Shown here in pieces: positions 1 through 12,600 of a DNA stretch of 64,000 bases. The translations under genes were made by a program, and so were the position numbers. The number at the start of each line of letters is the position of its first letter. Within the stretch, counting starts at the first letter, position 1. Source of the DNA: Stratiolaelaps scimitus (taxonomy: Eukaryota; Arthropoda; Arachnida; Mesostigmata; Laelapidae); NCBI GenBank assembly GCA_019614645.1, contig JABWDB010000004.1:5890001-5954000 (forward strand), read 5' to 3'. The notes beneath the pieces are model-generated. The model had not been told where the DNA came from and did no database searches. It was given only the letters and a program-made list of their open reading frames with translations.

Positions 1-1455
1 CAAGTGAGGCCTTCGACAAGGACACACGAGATAAGACACCGCTGAAACTTGTCCAGACTGGTGTACCGCAGAATATGCCTTGATCGCCGCCGTTCTCCAA
101 GCAAGCCCTAGCCATCTCTCGGTTGACGGTAGTGTCGTTGAATATAAGCCTTCTTCCAGACTACAGTTTTCGTTCAAGGAGATAACCCAAGCCCAATCCA
201 CTTACTGCAGAGCTGCCTCGAGTAGTAGAAGGCCCAAGGCCTCTGGTAAAGAGCGCCATGTGTGGCGATGATGTCGTACTATACAGAACATCTAGATTTC
301 GAATGCAAGAAACATGAACCAGGTTGCAATTTATGTTCAGGATATAGCCCTCGAAATTAAATTGCGTTTTCACCCCGTCGATCTTGCGCATGTAGGGATT
401 CTATCGGCTAGTCGTTTACGGTGAGGGTCATATTGCGCTCTCTGGTAGCGCTCTCGAGCATTTTACCAAAACCTCACCCCCTAACGTCAAATAGAGCGTC
501 GACGGCTTTATATGGTACACCAATCATCTGGCCCTACCGTTCACGGATGCAAATGGATGACCTACACCCTGGATAAAACTTGCATACCTCAAACGGGTGT
601 TCGACTAGTACACGTAATACCTACAGCGGCTGGTATATTTTCTAGTGGATATATCACTAGCTCTCGAAAATCCAACGAAAAGATTCGATCTTAAAGCAAG
701 CCCTTCATTATAAGAGCTTATTCATAGATGGACAAAATGGAAGATATAAACCCGTTGCCTTTACTACGCTGTTCCCCCCCCCCCCCAACAATTCCTAATT
801 AATGTGTCTTTCAGGTATCAACAAATTCTCCACTGTCGCTTGGCCTAAAACAACTCCGGTAGAGTCGCGAAGACTCCATAGAAGGAACGCCGCATGTGAG
901 ATATTTCGTTAGGATTCAGTACAAAATTTGGGAGTTGGAGAACGTTGCATGTGACTTTGCAAAGTTTATACAGACACAAGTGGATTATCCGGCTCGCCGT
1001 GTTTCAATAAGTCATAATTTCATTCTCCAACAGGCCCCTCACAGTACATTTTCCCCGTTCGCCAGTATGCCGGCAGAGGGGACCTCTCGGTGTCAGGGTC
1101 AGCTGCGGGGTTCACCCGGAACGAGGCAAATGACAGTCAATAACGAAGGCAGATGATGACGGCGGTGGCTGGACGAAATGGAAATGTATCGCTTCGCTCC
1201 ATTGAGCCTCACCTCGCCTTGCCTTCTCTGCCTTTTCATCTACTTCCCTCTATAATACATTCGTGTATAACTCTTCGCTGCCGTCGGCACAACGAATGCC
1301 CCTCGAGGATAGCCTTCAAAGGGTGAAATTGGCCACAGTCGGCTTGCAACACGAGCACCTCATGGCCTGAATATCATAGCAGCATATCGTAGGTGAAACT
1401 TATCTTCAGCCCGTTTGGCGTCCCTTGGACAGGGAGGGAAGCAGGCAGAACAGGT

Positions 1456-1485
1456 TCACTCTCTCTCTCTCGAGAGAGAGAGATG
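1456..1485. repeat. (CT)n-(AG)n palindromic microsatellite
   Basis: A CT run passes through a central CG into an AG run, giving a self-complementary tract of about 25-30 bases. It could form a hairpin or cruciform. It lies outside any coding region I can support. Confidence 0.85.
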
Positions 1486-1619
1486 ATTACTATGAGGCAT
1501 AATGTAATAACGCGGCCCACCTCAAATGCAAGCAAACACCAATGAGGCAACACTGCGCCCTTTGGCCGTACCTTTGATGAGCAACAATTTCAAACCCGAG
1601 GCAATGTCTGTGCCGGTAA

Positions 1620-2149
1620 TAATTAGTGATTTCTATTATTTATGAATTGGCGTTGGGATCGTACTAACGTGTATCGTGAAGCACGCCATGCAGTCTGTCA
1701 CTCGTGAGCCAATTTAGTGATACCAGTGATACCCTCATGGTTCCATCCATCATATGCGGTCGTGCAATAAAAAATAGTCATTATTTCGTTGTTTTAACTA
1801 CGATTCAAAATTGTAATCTATTAGTGCATTTTAAATTAACAACTACCATTCAAATCGGATCCAGTAAACATTTACCAGGTGAAGTTGGTAAATCGCTGTT
1901 ATCGATTTGAATAAGAGTTGTTTATTTTAAATGCACTAACAGGTTACAATTGTCCAGTGCGAACATAGTTAAAACAACGGAATAATTGATATTGTTCGTT
2001 ATACGAGCGCATATAATGAAGGGAATCAGGAAGGTGTCACTGGTACCGCTCAATTGAGTCTCATAATTGTCACTGATTACAAAATATGTACGTGGCGTGC
2101 TTCAGTGCGATCCCAACGCCAATATATAAATACATGAAATCACTAATTA
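1620..2149. mobile_element. Fold-back (long inverted repeat) MITE-like element
   Basis: The left arm (1620-1877) and right arm (1886-2149) are imperfect reverse complements of about 260 bp each around an 8-base loop at 1878-1885. Matching blocks recur in order along both arms: the ends TAATTAGTGATTTC / GAAATCACTAATTA, then TTGGCGTTGGGATCG, GAAGCACGCCA, TTGTTTTAACTA and TTAGTGCATTTTAAAT. The outermost bases could be a TA target duplication, as in Tc1/mariner-derived MITEs. No transposase ORF lies inside, so it would be non-autonomous. Transcripts across it would fold into one long hairpin. The inverted repeat is seen directly; the MITE class is inference. Confidence 0.85.
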
Positions 2150-2239
2150 TTCACTAACGTTTGATCGGGTTTGAACTAGTGTCGATTTACATTTGTAAGA
2201 TATTCGTTTTGCGAAGCATTGCTAAAAGCTGTTGTATTG

Positions 2240-2280
2240 TGAAGGTTAAATGTTGGCTGACCATCTGCCCGGAAAATGTA
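2240..2280 (+). repeat. SINE 3'-tail fragment
   Basis: A short piece beginning GTTAAATGTTGGCTGA and ending CCCGGAAAAT matches the 3' tail of the tRNA-derived repeat family found at 29.0, 32.8, 35.7 and 48.7 kb. Only the tail is present. Confidence 0.6.
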
Positions 2281-2570
2281 CGCAGGCTAAGTTGATAACT
2301 CGAAACATACTTGACATTTTTCGCTGTGGGGAGCGAACTATGCTATTGCCGAGGGTCGCGTACAATGTGTTTATCTGTCTGTTCGGCCTAGTGTTTGTTA
2401 GTCGGCCAACACTTCAATGTGAGGTACATATAGTAAATGTAATAGCATATATTTGTCATCTTTATCAGATAGTCTAAACACCATACATAGCAGTATAAGG
2501 CCATGTAAAGATATACTATTTGTAATTACCGTAGTTACATACGTGATTACGCTTAATTACGCTTGATTAC

Positions 2571-4898
2571 CTTTGCACATGTTGAGCAAGATGTAGTCAA
2601 CGCGTTTGATTCTCCTTAGAGCGCGACTCAGAGCTGTTATAAACTGACGATTCTCCGGATCGTAGAAATACGCCAACGAACGGAGGCGATCTTCGATCTC
2701 ATTACGCGAATTCGGTGGAGCTAGGAACATCGATCGTAGACGAGAACGTCCAACTGAACAGTGCCGTTCAAAGAGATGGAAGACGCTCAAGTCTAGAAGA
2801 TAATCACAGGCAGTGATTGTACATTATATATTATTGGTAAAATTATCCGTTGCTATCCGAGTGCCTCACATCGTTTAGGTCGAATAATACCAATCGCGCG
2901 CGTTTTAATATTACCCATCATAGAACAAATTCATTAAATTTACACTCACAACTGTCAATGTGGACCTTCGAACTAGTAAAAATTGCAGTTCCTTTAATAA
3001 AGCAACAAACCTTTATCTTTACGTGGGTAATAAATGACAACTGAGTGTGCCTTTGTAATTGCTTTGACTGCATATCGTTGCCTGTTCTATATACAATCAT
3101 AGAATAATCAATATATATATATATATATATATGTACATATAATCAAAAGTGAGCAAAACTCGTGTGTGTGTTTAGCGGCTACCTTCAGTCCCATCTAAGC
3201 CGGCGCTGAATCGATTGCTGCTCATACGACTTCGCCAGGTGGAGGGTGTTTCCGATGAGAAAACGTGAAGGTCCAACAAAGTTCGATAGGAGACAACCAG
3301 TTGGCCCGAATCCGTCCCACGGTACATCCCTAAGCTGGCGATCACGAGACGAGGACATCCTTCATCCGGATCACTGTGCTCCCCGCATCCAAGTTGCTGA
3401 CGGAAATCCCGCATCGAGATCCATTGTAACAGTGCACCCATCGACCGAAGAGACACCTCTTGCGAGAGATCTAGAACGGTTCTGTCGTACGCGTTTGTGA
3501 TACCCACGTAATTTAAATTGGCACAAATAGTGGCGATTAATCTTCAACCGCTGGTCTGTTTAGCAATAGGTCAACAAGGTTATCTGCTACTAATTATGCT
3601 TATTGGACAATATTGTCTCGTCAAACACACAACAATTTTAGCCATATTAGGCGGAAATGTGTATATATATATATATATGTATATATGTGTATATATCGCC
3701 TCTTAATAACACTTGTCAGACTTCTCGTCGTACCTGAGATATACCATCCTTTGCTCCACAGAAAGATCAGCATAGTCGTTTCCGTCTGTCAACCCTTGAA
3801 GGTTGAGACACACCAGATGACGAGTTGCCTCCGCCACCTGCATCTGCTGTGGAGGGACCTTCTCTATGCGAACTTCTGGGTGGAGCTCTGCAAAGCTGGA
3901 AGTAAAACCTAGCTCAGCAAGGATCTTCATCGACAGATCTTCAAGTACAAAACGGCCATTGGCATGTACTCTGCGAGATTTAGGGCGAATTATAAACTAT
4001 TGCGTGTGCTTCTAGTTATCTTGCGCGACTCGAATTGATATAATGATAGCTAGTTTCGAATATATCGATTCATTTGAAGGGCTACATTTTGCCTGGCTTC
4101 CATCGCTACCTCATCATGTTTTCAGGATTAGACCATTTCAGTGATTTTGATTCTATCTATTTGAACATGGGTAGATTCTTACTCCGATTTGTCCAATTTT
4201 GTATCCGGTAGGCTACTCGGAGGCATTCGTTCTGTACTAAATAACTTTTCTTAGCAAACTGATTCGGCTTGTCTCACATCAACCCGCAATCAAAAAAAAT
4301 GGGAAAACAAAGCTTACTGCGAGAGATTCTAGCCTTGAGAGATGCCTCAGGTTGATAATTCCAGGGACTCATCATAAATAGAATTACAGCCGAGCATTCA
4401 GAACAGCTACTCCGACCTTCAACGCTAGCACTTGTGTCCATTTTATCTTTAGTAATCCATTTCAGTTTAGAAACCTTCAAGGGGATTGTTGATGGTTAAA
4501 AAATAGCCAATAAATTTAGTCTGATTCAACGTTACGGACACCTTACCGGTGCTTTCATGAGGCTCGACAGCGTTAGGTTATTAGTGTTCATTTGTTGCTT
4601 GCAATCTCACTATCCAGAGAACGAATCACCGACAATTCTTAGTTATATATATATATATATATCCGCAATGTGTTCAAGGAGGAAGCATACTAACTACTCA
4701 AGGCCAAGGGCGAGCGAGTCTTGAGCATTTCTGCTGACCAAGACAACCGCCGGTTGAAGTCGGCCCAGAAGAGTCCGAAGGTGCATTTGGTGGAGGCCCT
4801 GCTCATGCACCTGTGTTACCATGCGTATCTAGGGGGAAAATGGGTGAAATTTAGCGTATGCTAAATTGCTGTCATCTTTTACATGCTTTTCTCTTTCT

Positions 4899-4939
<41 letters not shown>

Positions 4940-5949
4940 CTGCCTGCTCATATTTTTCTCGAATCTGTTGTCAATCTACTATCCGCCGCGTAAATACTCT
5001 TTCAGACAATAAAATCCGTACAAATATCAATTTTGCAAAGACAACCAAATCTTTCTACGATGTCTACAATGGCCGACTGCTCGAGCGGCGGTGCCACACC
5101 AGGAAGTGCACATCAGATCACTCCAGTGTACTAGTTTCCTATTACCACTGGAACACTCTGTATGACTGAGGCGAAGTGAAAGCGAAATGGGACACTTGGG
5201 ACTAAAACAAGTAAAATGCTCTCCAGACTGTGATACCGACGCCACCGGAGCTACTGCTCACCTGTTTGACAACAGACGACTTTCACATGCTTCGGTTTTA
5301 CTGCTAGCTTCGTTCGTTTGCTGTCGTCGCAAACGGTTCCTGTATCGCAACTGACCTGCTTGTTGTATTGGCTTAAAGCTAACGGACTATTTAAACGAGG
5401 CCTGCTTGACAACCCTCGGTACCGATAGTAGCTGCTCAAACGTTCAGTGCTTTGGCAAACCGCTATCCAAATCATCGGTTTTCTAAGCGGTGCTGTGTGA
5501 TTTTATCATGGAGGTTTGCATCTGCCATTATTTACTTAGTAATTAGCTAATATCTTTGCCATCTCTGCCAGTATGAATGGTTCGTTGTGGGGTCCCTGGT
5601 CACGTTTGCACGATTGAGTTTTGCGCAAGCGAATACTTATGGACGTTAAGCATTTTTGGCTAGTTAATACCGACCTATAATAAATAATTCAGTCAAGTAA
5701 TATATACAGAACGGTGCTAAACAGTCAGCTCAGCATTTTATAAATTCGTTGTCTATTGAGTCTATAGTGTAGTGCGTGTCTGTCTGATCGATTCTACCGA
5801 CTTCGTGAGGATAAAGGTGCTACCTCAAGACGGCTGGCGACGTAGAACGACGCCCCCAATGTGCCCCCGCTCAGGGCGAGCGCGAGTACAGTCTGATCGT
5901 CGGCCGGCTCGTCGGCGTCGACGGCGATCCTCGATGCCACAGACGACAT
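2571..5949 (-). CDS. MSH5: MSH5-like meiotic MutS homologue, 5' part (spliced, 3' incomplete)
   Basis: MSH5 pairs with MSH4 to clamp recombination intermediates and promote meiotic crossovers. Proposed exons, 5' to 3' on the minus strand: 5949-5824, 4810-4698, 3970-3734, 3481-3183, 2792-2571. Intron phases agree at every junction (0, 2, 2, 1), giving 332 codons plus one base. The reading follows the order of animal MSH5: an N-terminal strand region (VLALALSGGTLGASFY), a segment ending PAVVLVSRNAQD, the LSVEQRMVYLR to SLRSMGALLQW stretch, then a core-domain segment LSVFHLFERHCSVGRSRLRS followed by EIEDRLRSLAYFYDPENR and ALRRIKRVDYILL. The ATPase domain is not seen; the exon at 2571 ends in phase 1, so more exons must follow leftward, probably beyond base 1. 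An in-frame upstream ATG at 6033 is an alternative start. MSH5 is preferred to MSH4 from remembered family sequence. Confidence 0.75.
2976..3022 (+). repeat. Short interspersed repeat with AATAAA (copy 1)
   Basis: Contains AATTGCAGTTCCTTTAATAAA and then an ACCTTTATCTTTAC stretch. It is shared with copies at 16.6 kb (+), 15.8 kb (-) and 54.3 kb (-). It lies in an intron of the MSH5-like gene. Confidence 0.65.
3111..3131. repeat. (AT)n microsatellite
   Basis: Perfect AT dinucleotide array. Similar short arrays lie near 3661, 4646, 4904, 13211, 21653, 27343, 33292, 36441, 38532, 41345, 42616, 45816, 63259 and 63384, nearly all in introns or intergenic DNA. Confidence 0.95.
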
Positions 5950-6033
5950 TGTCACCGTCGAACTCCTTGGCGTCACATCACTCCGTTCACTTCGGCTTTG
6001 TCGCGACCTCGAGCAAAGAACGGACATCGACAT

Positions 6034-8420
6034 GGCCCCAGTGTGAGGGGTTCAACGTGGCGCACTAACGAAACAGATCGAGCGATTAACACAGGCGTCG
6101 TACGAAGAACACGATGGAACACCCCGGTAGACATGAGACGGACACGATAACATCTGACGAGTGCTTCTCGAGATCACTGTCATTATGGTGTCACTTTTCA
6201 CGTGTGTGAACGGCGCTGTGATCAAATCTTTGTGAGGGTTTAATAGCGATTGTAGATTTTGCAGAGTAGCAGCGCAAATGTAACACCTTCCTGACCGGAA
6301 CCGAACAGCGAATCGTTTGGAACCACACGAAACTGGTGGTTCCAAACACAAGAGTTAGTATATATATGTGAACTGTCGCCGTGCGAAGTGCACCGGATTT
6401 TTACAGCTCTGATAAATTAGCGCAGTTAACTCTGTTAAGAGAGCCTTAGAAATAAGCACCTTGTTCAGTAAAAGCCTAGATGATCTGATCTCTCCTTCGC
6501 CAGAACACAACATTCATATATTATTATTATTATTATTATTATTATTATCATCATTATGATTATTGTTAACAACTAATAATTAGAAGACTACAACTAACAC
6601 GACACAGATATGGGGTGCACCGCCTTCGTAAAGTGCAGCTGTCTAGCGTTTTCAAGACTTAGCATTTTAATCACTCACCACGGGTGGATCATAGACCCGC
6701 ACAGGGTAACTATTCCTGTGTATATATATTAGTCTTATACAACTGTATATTGAAGATGAAATGCATATAACTGTATCTAGAACTCTCAATATTGCTGATA
6801 GAACCGATCCCGAGCAAGCACTCCCTAGCTGGTAACAAAATGTAATATAATACAATTCTAATTAATAGCACACGATATATTATTGAGACTGAGAGAGAAA
6901 TATTATTCAGGTTGATGGAGTGGCGCCCAGTTGGACGCCGTTACTAACGAAGTGGAATCACGGAAAAGATGATTTATTGCTCAGACATCGCGAACGCCCG
7001 ATGTTTCGTTGCAGCCCTTTTGAAAAATTCGCCTCAGATAGCAATCAGGCGAGATGCGACAGCGAACGAACGCATGTACGCCGTATACCTAACCTACCTT
7101 ATGGGCTGGTCGCCGGAATTTCGACAAACACCACTAGGTCTTGTAGATTGTTTACCGGAGGCTCAAACGGCTCGTCTTCGATATCGAAACGACGCTCGCA
7201 ATTCCTTCCGACTCCAAAATAGTTCTAAGTGTTAGGGTCCCTGATCCTCGATTTCCAAATAAGTCGTAGCCTGTGCCGCTTCCAGGCACGACTTCAGTAG
7301 CTAAACGAGGTGCATCGATGGCGTAATATAACTCATTCAGCTATCCTGCCAGTACCTCATCCCTTTGTGAGCTGAGGGGTAGTTTGCATCCAATCAGGGC
7401 TCTCCCTTTCTCTCTCGCTCTCGCAGCGGATCTAGGCGTCTCTGCCTACTCATCGAGTCCCGGAACTGTTCGCTGAAGCATACGAACCTATGGGCCAAGG
7501 ATTCCAGCGGGGTGTATTACGATGAAACGGCCAATTATTAATTGAGCCTGTCGAGGAACAAGGCCAGAAATGATTTCTAATTTCCAGGCAAGTTCAGGAG
7601 TGAGCCTCACAGCCAGCAGTTTTACCTCTTTAACATCAGGTTAAATCAAACACATTTTGTAAGTCGCACAGGTGCATCGTATTAATCTCACGGATATCGT
7701 TTGATTGACGGCCTTGCGTCTTTGTGGGACGCCTCCATCGTAGTGTGCTGCCCTTCGAATATAAAGAGATACGGGCTGTGTAGAAATGCGTGCCGATATA
7801 TATATATAGCAGAAGCTGATGATGAGTTCGTTAGTTCCCGTATCTTGCTGGCGGGCTTGCACGCTTCCAGGAGTTTGAGCACTGAGCAAATTAGTCTAGA
7901 CTACTGATAGCGTCTGCCTGGTGTTACCCAGGCGCAATACGCCACTAGATCCTCTTTCCATCCACTGTGAGCAGCTCCTCTTCGTAGAAGTACGACAAAT
8001 GCCGGAATATTACTCTGTAGCATTGCGCTCCAAACCATTCGTTATGGCGGTATTAGCGACTCGTTGGAACCCGGTGTCTGAGTCCCCAGTCTCATCATTG
8101 TGGATGCAGGCATTCCTACCGTTGATACATATTTCACTATCCGAATTATGAGTTGTTGAGCATGTATAATGAGTCAATCACAAAGTTTAGTCCTGCCTAG
8201 GAGGCTTATGAGAAGAGCACGCGGATAAAATTTGCGCGAGGCTCGACCGGGTGAGCCAGCTATTGTTATCCGCTCTCGAAATCTATCTGTGGTTTTATAT
8301 GTACAAGAATGACATATTAAAACGGTTCCCAAATGGTGGCGTCCTTTAAGACGATCTCGAATCTGGGGTGTGTGCTCTTCAAGTAGGCAATGTCTATCAG
8401 CAACGCCTAAATAAGTACAA
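6034..8420. other. No supported gene; ambiguous ORFs only
   Basis: An ATT trinucleotide array sits near 6518-6548. At 6920-7235 two plus-strand frames are open together for 88-100 codons. One (6969-7235) has a helical-looking stretch (ANERMYAVYLTYLMGW), but I recognise neither frame and see no clear splice context. The rest is AT-rich with scattered short ORFs and nothing else I can support. Confidence 0.5.
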
Positions 8421-8429
8421 TAAATCCTG

Positions 8430-8640
8430 TGCATAGTTGTGTCCAGTTGAATTTTGGATCCCAGCTTATCACCGGTGGAGACATGGTCAAGCATACCGTA
8501 TCACTATCTAGTTCAATCAGAGTTGCAGTTGGCAACTGTTTTTCTCATCACCGCATACTTCGCGTTGAAAATTGGAGCTGGTCCGCCCATCTGCGCAGGT
8601 GGCGATTCATGCTGATGACTCGACCGTAATATGTCTTGAG
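8430..8640 (+). mobile_element. Degenerate LINE reverse-transcriptase fragment
   Basis: A plus-strand reading contains IRVAVGNCFS and then, in a shifted frame, HADDSTVICLE, which resembles the catalytic (Y/F)xDD box of non-LTR reverse transcriptases. The usual text between these two points is mostly missing and the frame breaks, so this is a decayed, internally deleted fragment. The neighbouring 7.9-8.4 kb may belong to the same element but is too decayed to call. Confidence 0.45.
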
Positions 8641-9689
8641 GGCTAGGCCTGGTCTTTCTTGACCAGGTTTATTTTCTGTGCTATTTATCGCTATACTCGC
8701 TTGACCCTAGATACAACTACGAGTCGACGTTGAATCGATAAAAAAAAACATTGAGCTAATAATTATAATCTGCAACATGTTTATCTTAGCTACCTGATCA
8801 GTACGGCCAGGAGATGCGCTAATTAGTATGATTTGGTCCCTCTTTAATGCGACTAAAACTCCGATCCTAAACCGTTGAACTCCGTTTGATTCACGTGGTG
8901 AATACCATTGTGGTATCCATTTCGTATCGTTGTATCCAATCCCAACTATAGCTTTGGCCTCGACGATGCTTGGTAGGAGTTCCTGCGTCTCATACTATAG
9001 GATGGTTGGCTGCCTAGGTCTGTGCCCTTCTACGGAGCCATATAAATCAAACTTAAGGTAGCCATTTTTTTCCAGCAACTCATACGAACAAATATTCTCT
9101 GTATTCTACTGTCAGACTTGATTTGAATCAAATTCGAACAGTTCCAAGTCGTCAACCTTACCCCTTTGGCATTCAGCTTGAAAGGTAGTACTAGTGCGTA
9201 TATATCTCATGGTGTTGTTTCCTCTGTTTCATCATCGTCGGTCAGCCATAGAATCAGGGTCACGTCGAGAGTGTTACGGGCACAAAAACTGTCGCAATCG
9301 TCGTCACACGGCCGATTATCCTCGATTTAGTCTTTGTTCATTACAGTTACAGTGAAACTTCAGTTCCGGAAGACTGTCCATTCAATACATTCGATGCATT
9401 GCGTACCATCTATAGTATTTATTGCGACTGCCAGAATAATGCCCAGCCGCCTCTTCCCGCCTGTGGTCATTTTCAAATTCAAACCTATTCTAACCCGTCT
9501 CGCGCAGCACGATCCCGCACCGCCATTATATTTCTCTCTCTCTTTCTCTTTCTCTCTCTAGTCCCTTCTTTATCGCCCACGAACACTTTGAATGTAATAG
9601 CTATGCTCGTACACACCCATACACATATATACATACATGCGACTATGAACGCTTGAACCAAACACGACACCCCAAAACCCCACCATCAG

Positions 9690-12600
9690 CGTCGGCGCCG
9701 CGTGGAACCGCTGCGCACCAGAACTTTTCGAAATGAAAAAACGACCAGTCCGGTCGGCTTCCTCGCTCCAATCCCCGATCTCCGCCCCCCTTTTATTCTC
9801 CTCCGCCGATTTGGGAGCAACACGCGTTGGCTTCTGCTACGCGGCCGCTGCTGCTGCGCGGTGTGCTCGCTAGCTTGCCTGCTCGCGTGTTTTAGAAATG
9901 CATTCACAGTGTCTCCTCCCAGTGATGGCGTGGTACCGCGGTACGTCATTGCGTTGTATGGTTGAATGTCCATGCTGCCTTCATTGGTTGCTTTGTTGTT
10001 GCTGCTGCTGCTGCTGATGCAGACGAGGAGGAAGCGGCGGTGGCGGCGGTGGCGGCGGCGGCGGCTGGTGTGCAACGGGCAAGCATGTGCCGCTTACGGA
10101 TGCCGCCGGCTCCGTCTTCTCTTGCTGCTGCTGGCGCTGCTATTGTTGTTGCATTGAAGCTTCGTATGTCTGTCTCTCTCGTTCGCTTGCTATGGCGGTG
10201 GTGGTGGGGATTTCTCCTTTTGACTGCTTCTATTGCTCTGCAGCCGTCGCGCAGCAGCTTTCGAATGCGAAGGCTTCTGCCGCATTGCACTGCTGGGGCA
10301 AGGAGCGAGGCAGGGCCAATTCGGCCCATAGCCCAGCGGCCATGGCCGCTTGAGCACTGGCCGTCGTCTAGCTTGGTGGTGTACGCGCGGTGGCGAGCGC
10401 GCCGAAGCCGGACCGAGCCAGCCAGCGAACAGAGCAGAGCAGAACAACAAGCAACCGCCGGCCAATTTGGCCAATAAAAGTCAACATCTTTTTGGGCGCA
10501 CGATCGGGGTGACTGCGAGGGCTGGCTGCCAGCGACAGTCAGCGGCTTTTCAAAAGCGACGCACACAGATACAACCCAACATAACATGCTCCAATGCTGC
10601 GGCCCAAAACCAACGCTGAACGAGAAGGAGCTCTCGCGAAAGATAGCGAGATAGAGAGAACTAGAGATAGAGACCAAATCAGAGCGGGAGAGAAAGAGAG
10701 AGAGAGTCAAGGAGCACGGGACCGAGAGAAGGGAGGGAGGGGGCCACAAGTAGCTGATAGTGGAAGAGGCGGAAGGATAAAGGATGATTGTGGAAAAGGG
10801 AAAATTCGGCAGGATAGAAAAATCTGCCAAAGCGTCTGTGTGGTATGCGCGGTGGCTAGCTGACCGTATCGAGCAATTCATATTTGGACTGCTACGGGCT
10901 TGAGCTTTTTCGATTTGCGGGGTGCAGTGTCCGGCGGTAGCCGGGCGTATGGCGAGTCGGAGCGAGGCTGCTGCGTGATACCGATTGGCTTGAGGCTTCT
11001 GGCTCCACGAGCCGACCCACGCGAGCGGTGCCGTTTGAACGCCTGTCTGGTGGCTGGTCATTGCACACGAGAGAGGAACGATCAACGGGGATGCAACGGG
11101 CGAACGGCGAGAGGCATGTGGCTTCTGGCTATGGCAAAGGCTGGAATATACAACATTATAGCTGCTACTAGTAGTACTACTAGGAATACTGTTACTCCAA
11201 CATGGCTGCCATTGCCCCACATCTACTGTAAGAGCCGAATGGAAATTGCATGTTTTCACCCCAGGTCAGCAAGGAAACCACGTTATGCTTGCAGTCACAT
11301 CACTTTTATAGCTGGCATTTGGATGTAGCTACGTGGCGCTGTTGTTGGAGGTTACGAACAACAACGCATTTGAGGGCACGCATTGAAAAGTGCTTTTAAA
11401 CACCCGAAACCGCAACGGCAGAGATTCGAGAAACTCAGCGGGAGTGCGTCGACGTATCCAGACCTATTGACGAAGTATCTATTCATTGTGAGCTGCGTAT
11501 CAATTCGAGTTCCGATGTGTGTATAGATCTTTTCTCTCTCTCTCTCTCTCTCGTTCCCTAAGTTTCACTTGCTCTCGCTTCCTCTACCGCACCTGAACCA
11601 CACATTGGTATAGACCGGAAATATCTCCTTATCCATATTGAGTGAGTTCAATTTCGATGGGCTCGTATCCGCGTCTCGCGTTCCGCCCTCGCGATACCAT
11701 TCGATGCATACGCCCAGAGAGCCGCGTAAGGAGCGTCTTGCACTTGGCAGTCGTGCTGATCACGATCGCTCTCTGGTGGTTCGTATCACCAGTCAGCTCC
11801 TCCAGTAAACAACGGAGTGGTCTGTGCTGCCAAACACGTTGGTGGCGGTGGCGGCAGCAGCGGCGGCTGTGGCTGCAATCCCTCAACCCAGGCCCTACGG
11901 GTATTACAGACCGCACGACGTACATAGCTGGCCGCTGTTTGTTCCTCCCGCTTGCCAAGCGGAACGAGAGCCGCCACTGCTATATCGTTCCCTTGCCTTG
12001 CTTAGGGGCAGTGGGTAGGGGGTTTTGTATGTGCGCGCTGGCGGGTTTATGGAATGGAAGCGGTGCAGGCAGAGACCGAGCAGCGGGGGTGCTAGGAAAA
12101 GGACGAAAAGGAGAAGACGTACGAGGAGAAAGAGACGATGGTCGGATCGAGAACGATGAGGAACACCGGTAGAGAAGGGAAGCCGGGAGAGGCCAACGCT
12201 TCCCCGCCAGTAAACGCGTCCCTCATTTCGTGACCCCCTTAAAATTCCCCGGAGACTTCCCCATGACCCGATATATCCCATAAAACGGTGCTGTCCGTAC
12301 AAGCGGTCTCAGCAGCGGATCCAGATCCCCATCGGCCGTGCGTTCGTTCGCGTCTAGCCACAACCCAGCCGCTTTCAACGGTCGATTTTAAAACGTGAAA
12401 GTGCCCCTCGCGGAGCCTGGTGGCAGCGACCACCAGGAGAACGCAGGCGATGTAGAGACGCACTTACCCGCTGCCTGGTCAAAGGCTAAGGGAATGGCGT
12501 GGCCACGCGGATGGGAATGGCCGTTCGACAGAGGGGGAGAACGCCGTTCCTGAACCCTCAAACGCAGTGGACGACTGGACACCAACCTCCCTTTGGATGT

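Noticed and set aside
4274..4480. Minus-strand ORF as an extra MSH5 exon
   Set aside because: Splicing 4698 directly to 3970 keeps phase and gives the expected order. Adding this ORF duplicates a region already covered and needs a forced acceptor.
6920..7235. Two overlapping 88-100 codon ORFs as a gene
   Set aside because: Both frames are open, neither is recognised, and no splice or start evidence chooses between them.
9946..11259. 437-codon minus-strand ORF in the GC-rich block
   Set aside because: Its translation is compositionally biased (Ala, Ser and Thr runs), other frames on both strands are also open, and no motif or splice context supports it. GC-rich low-complexity DNA explains the length.
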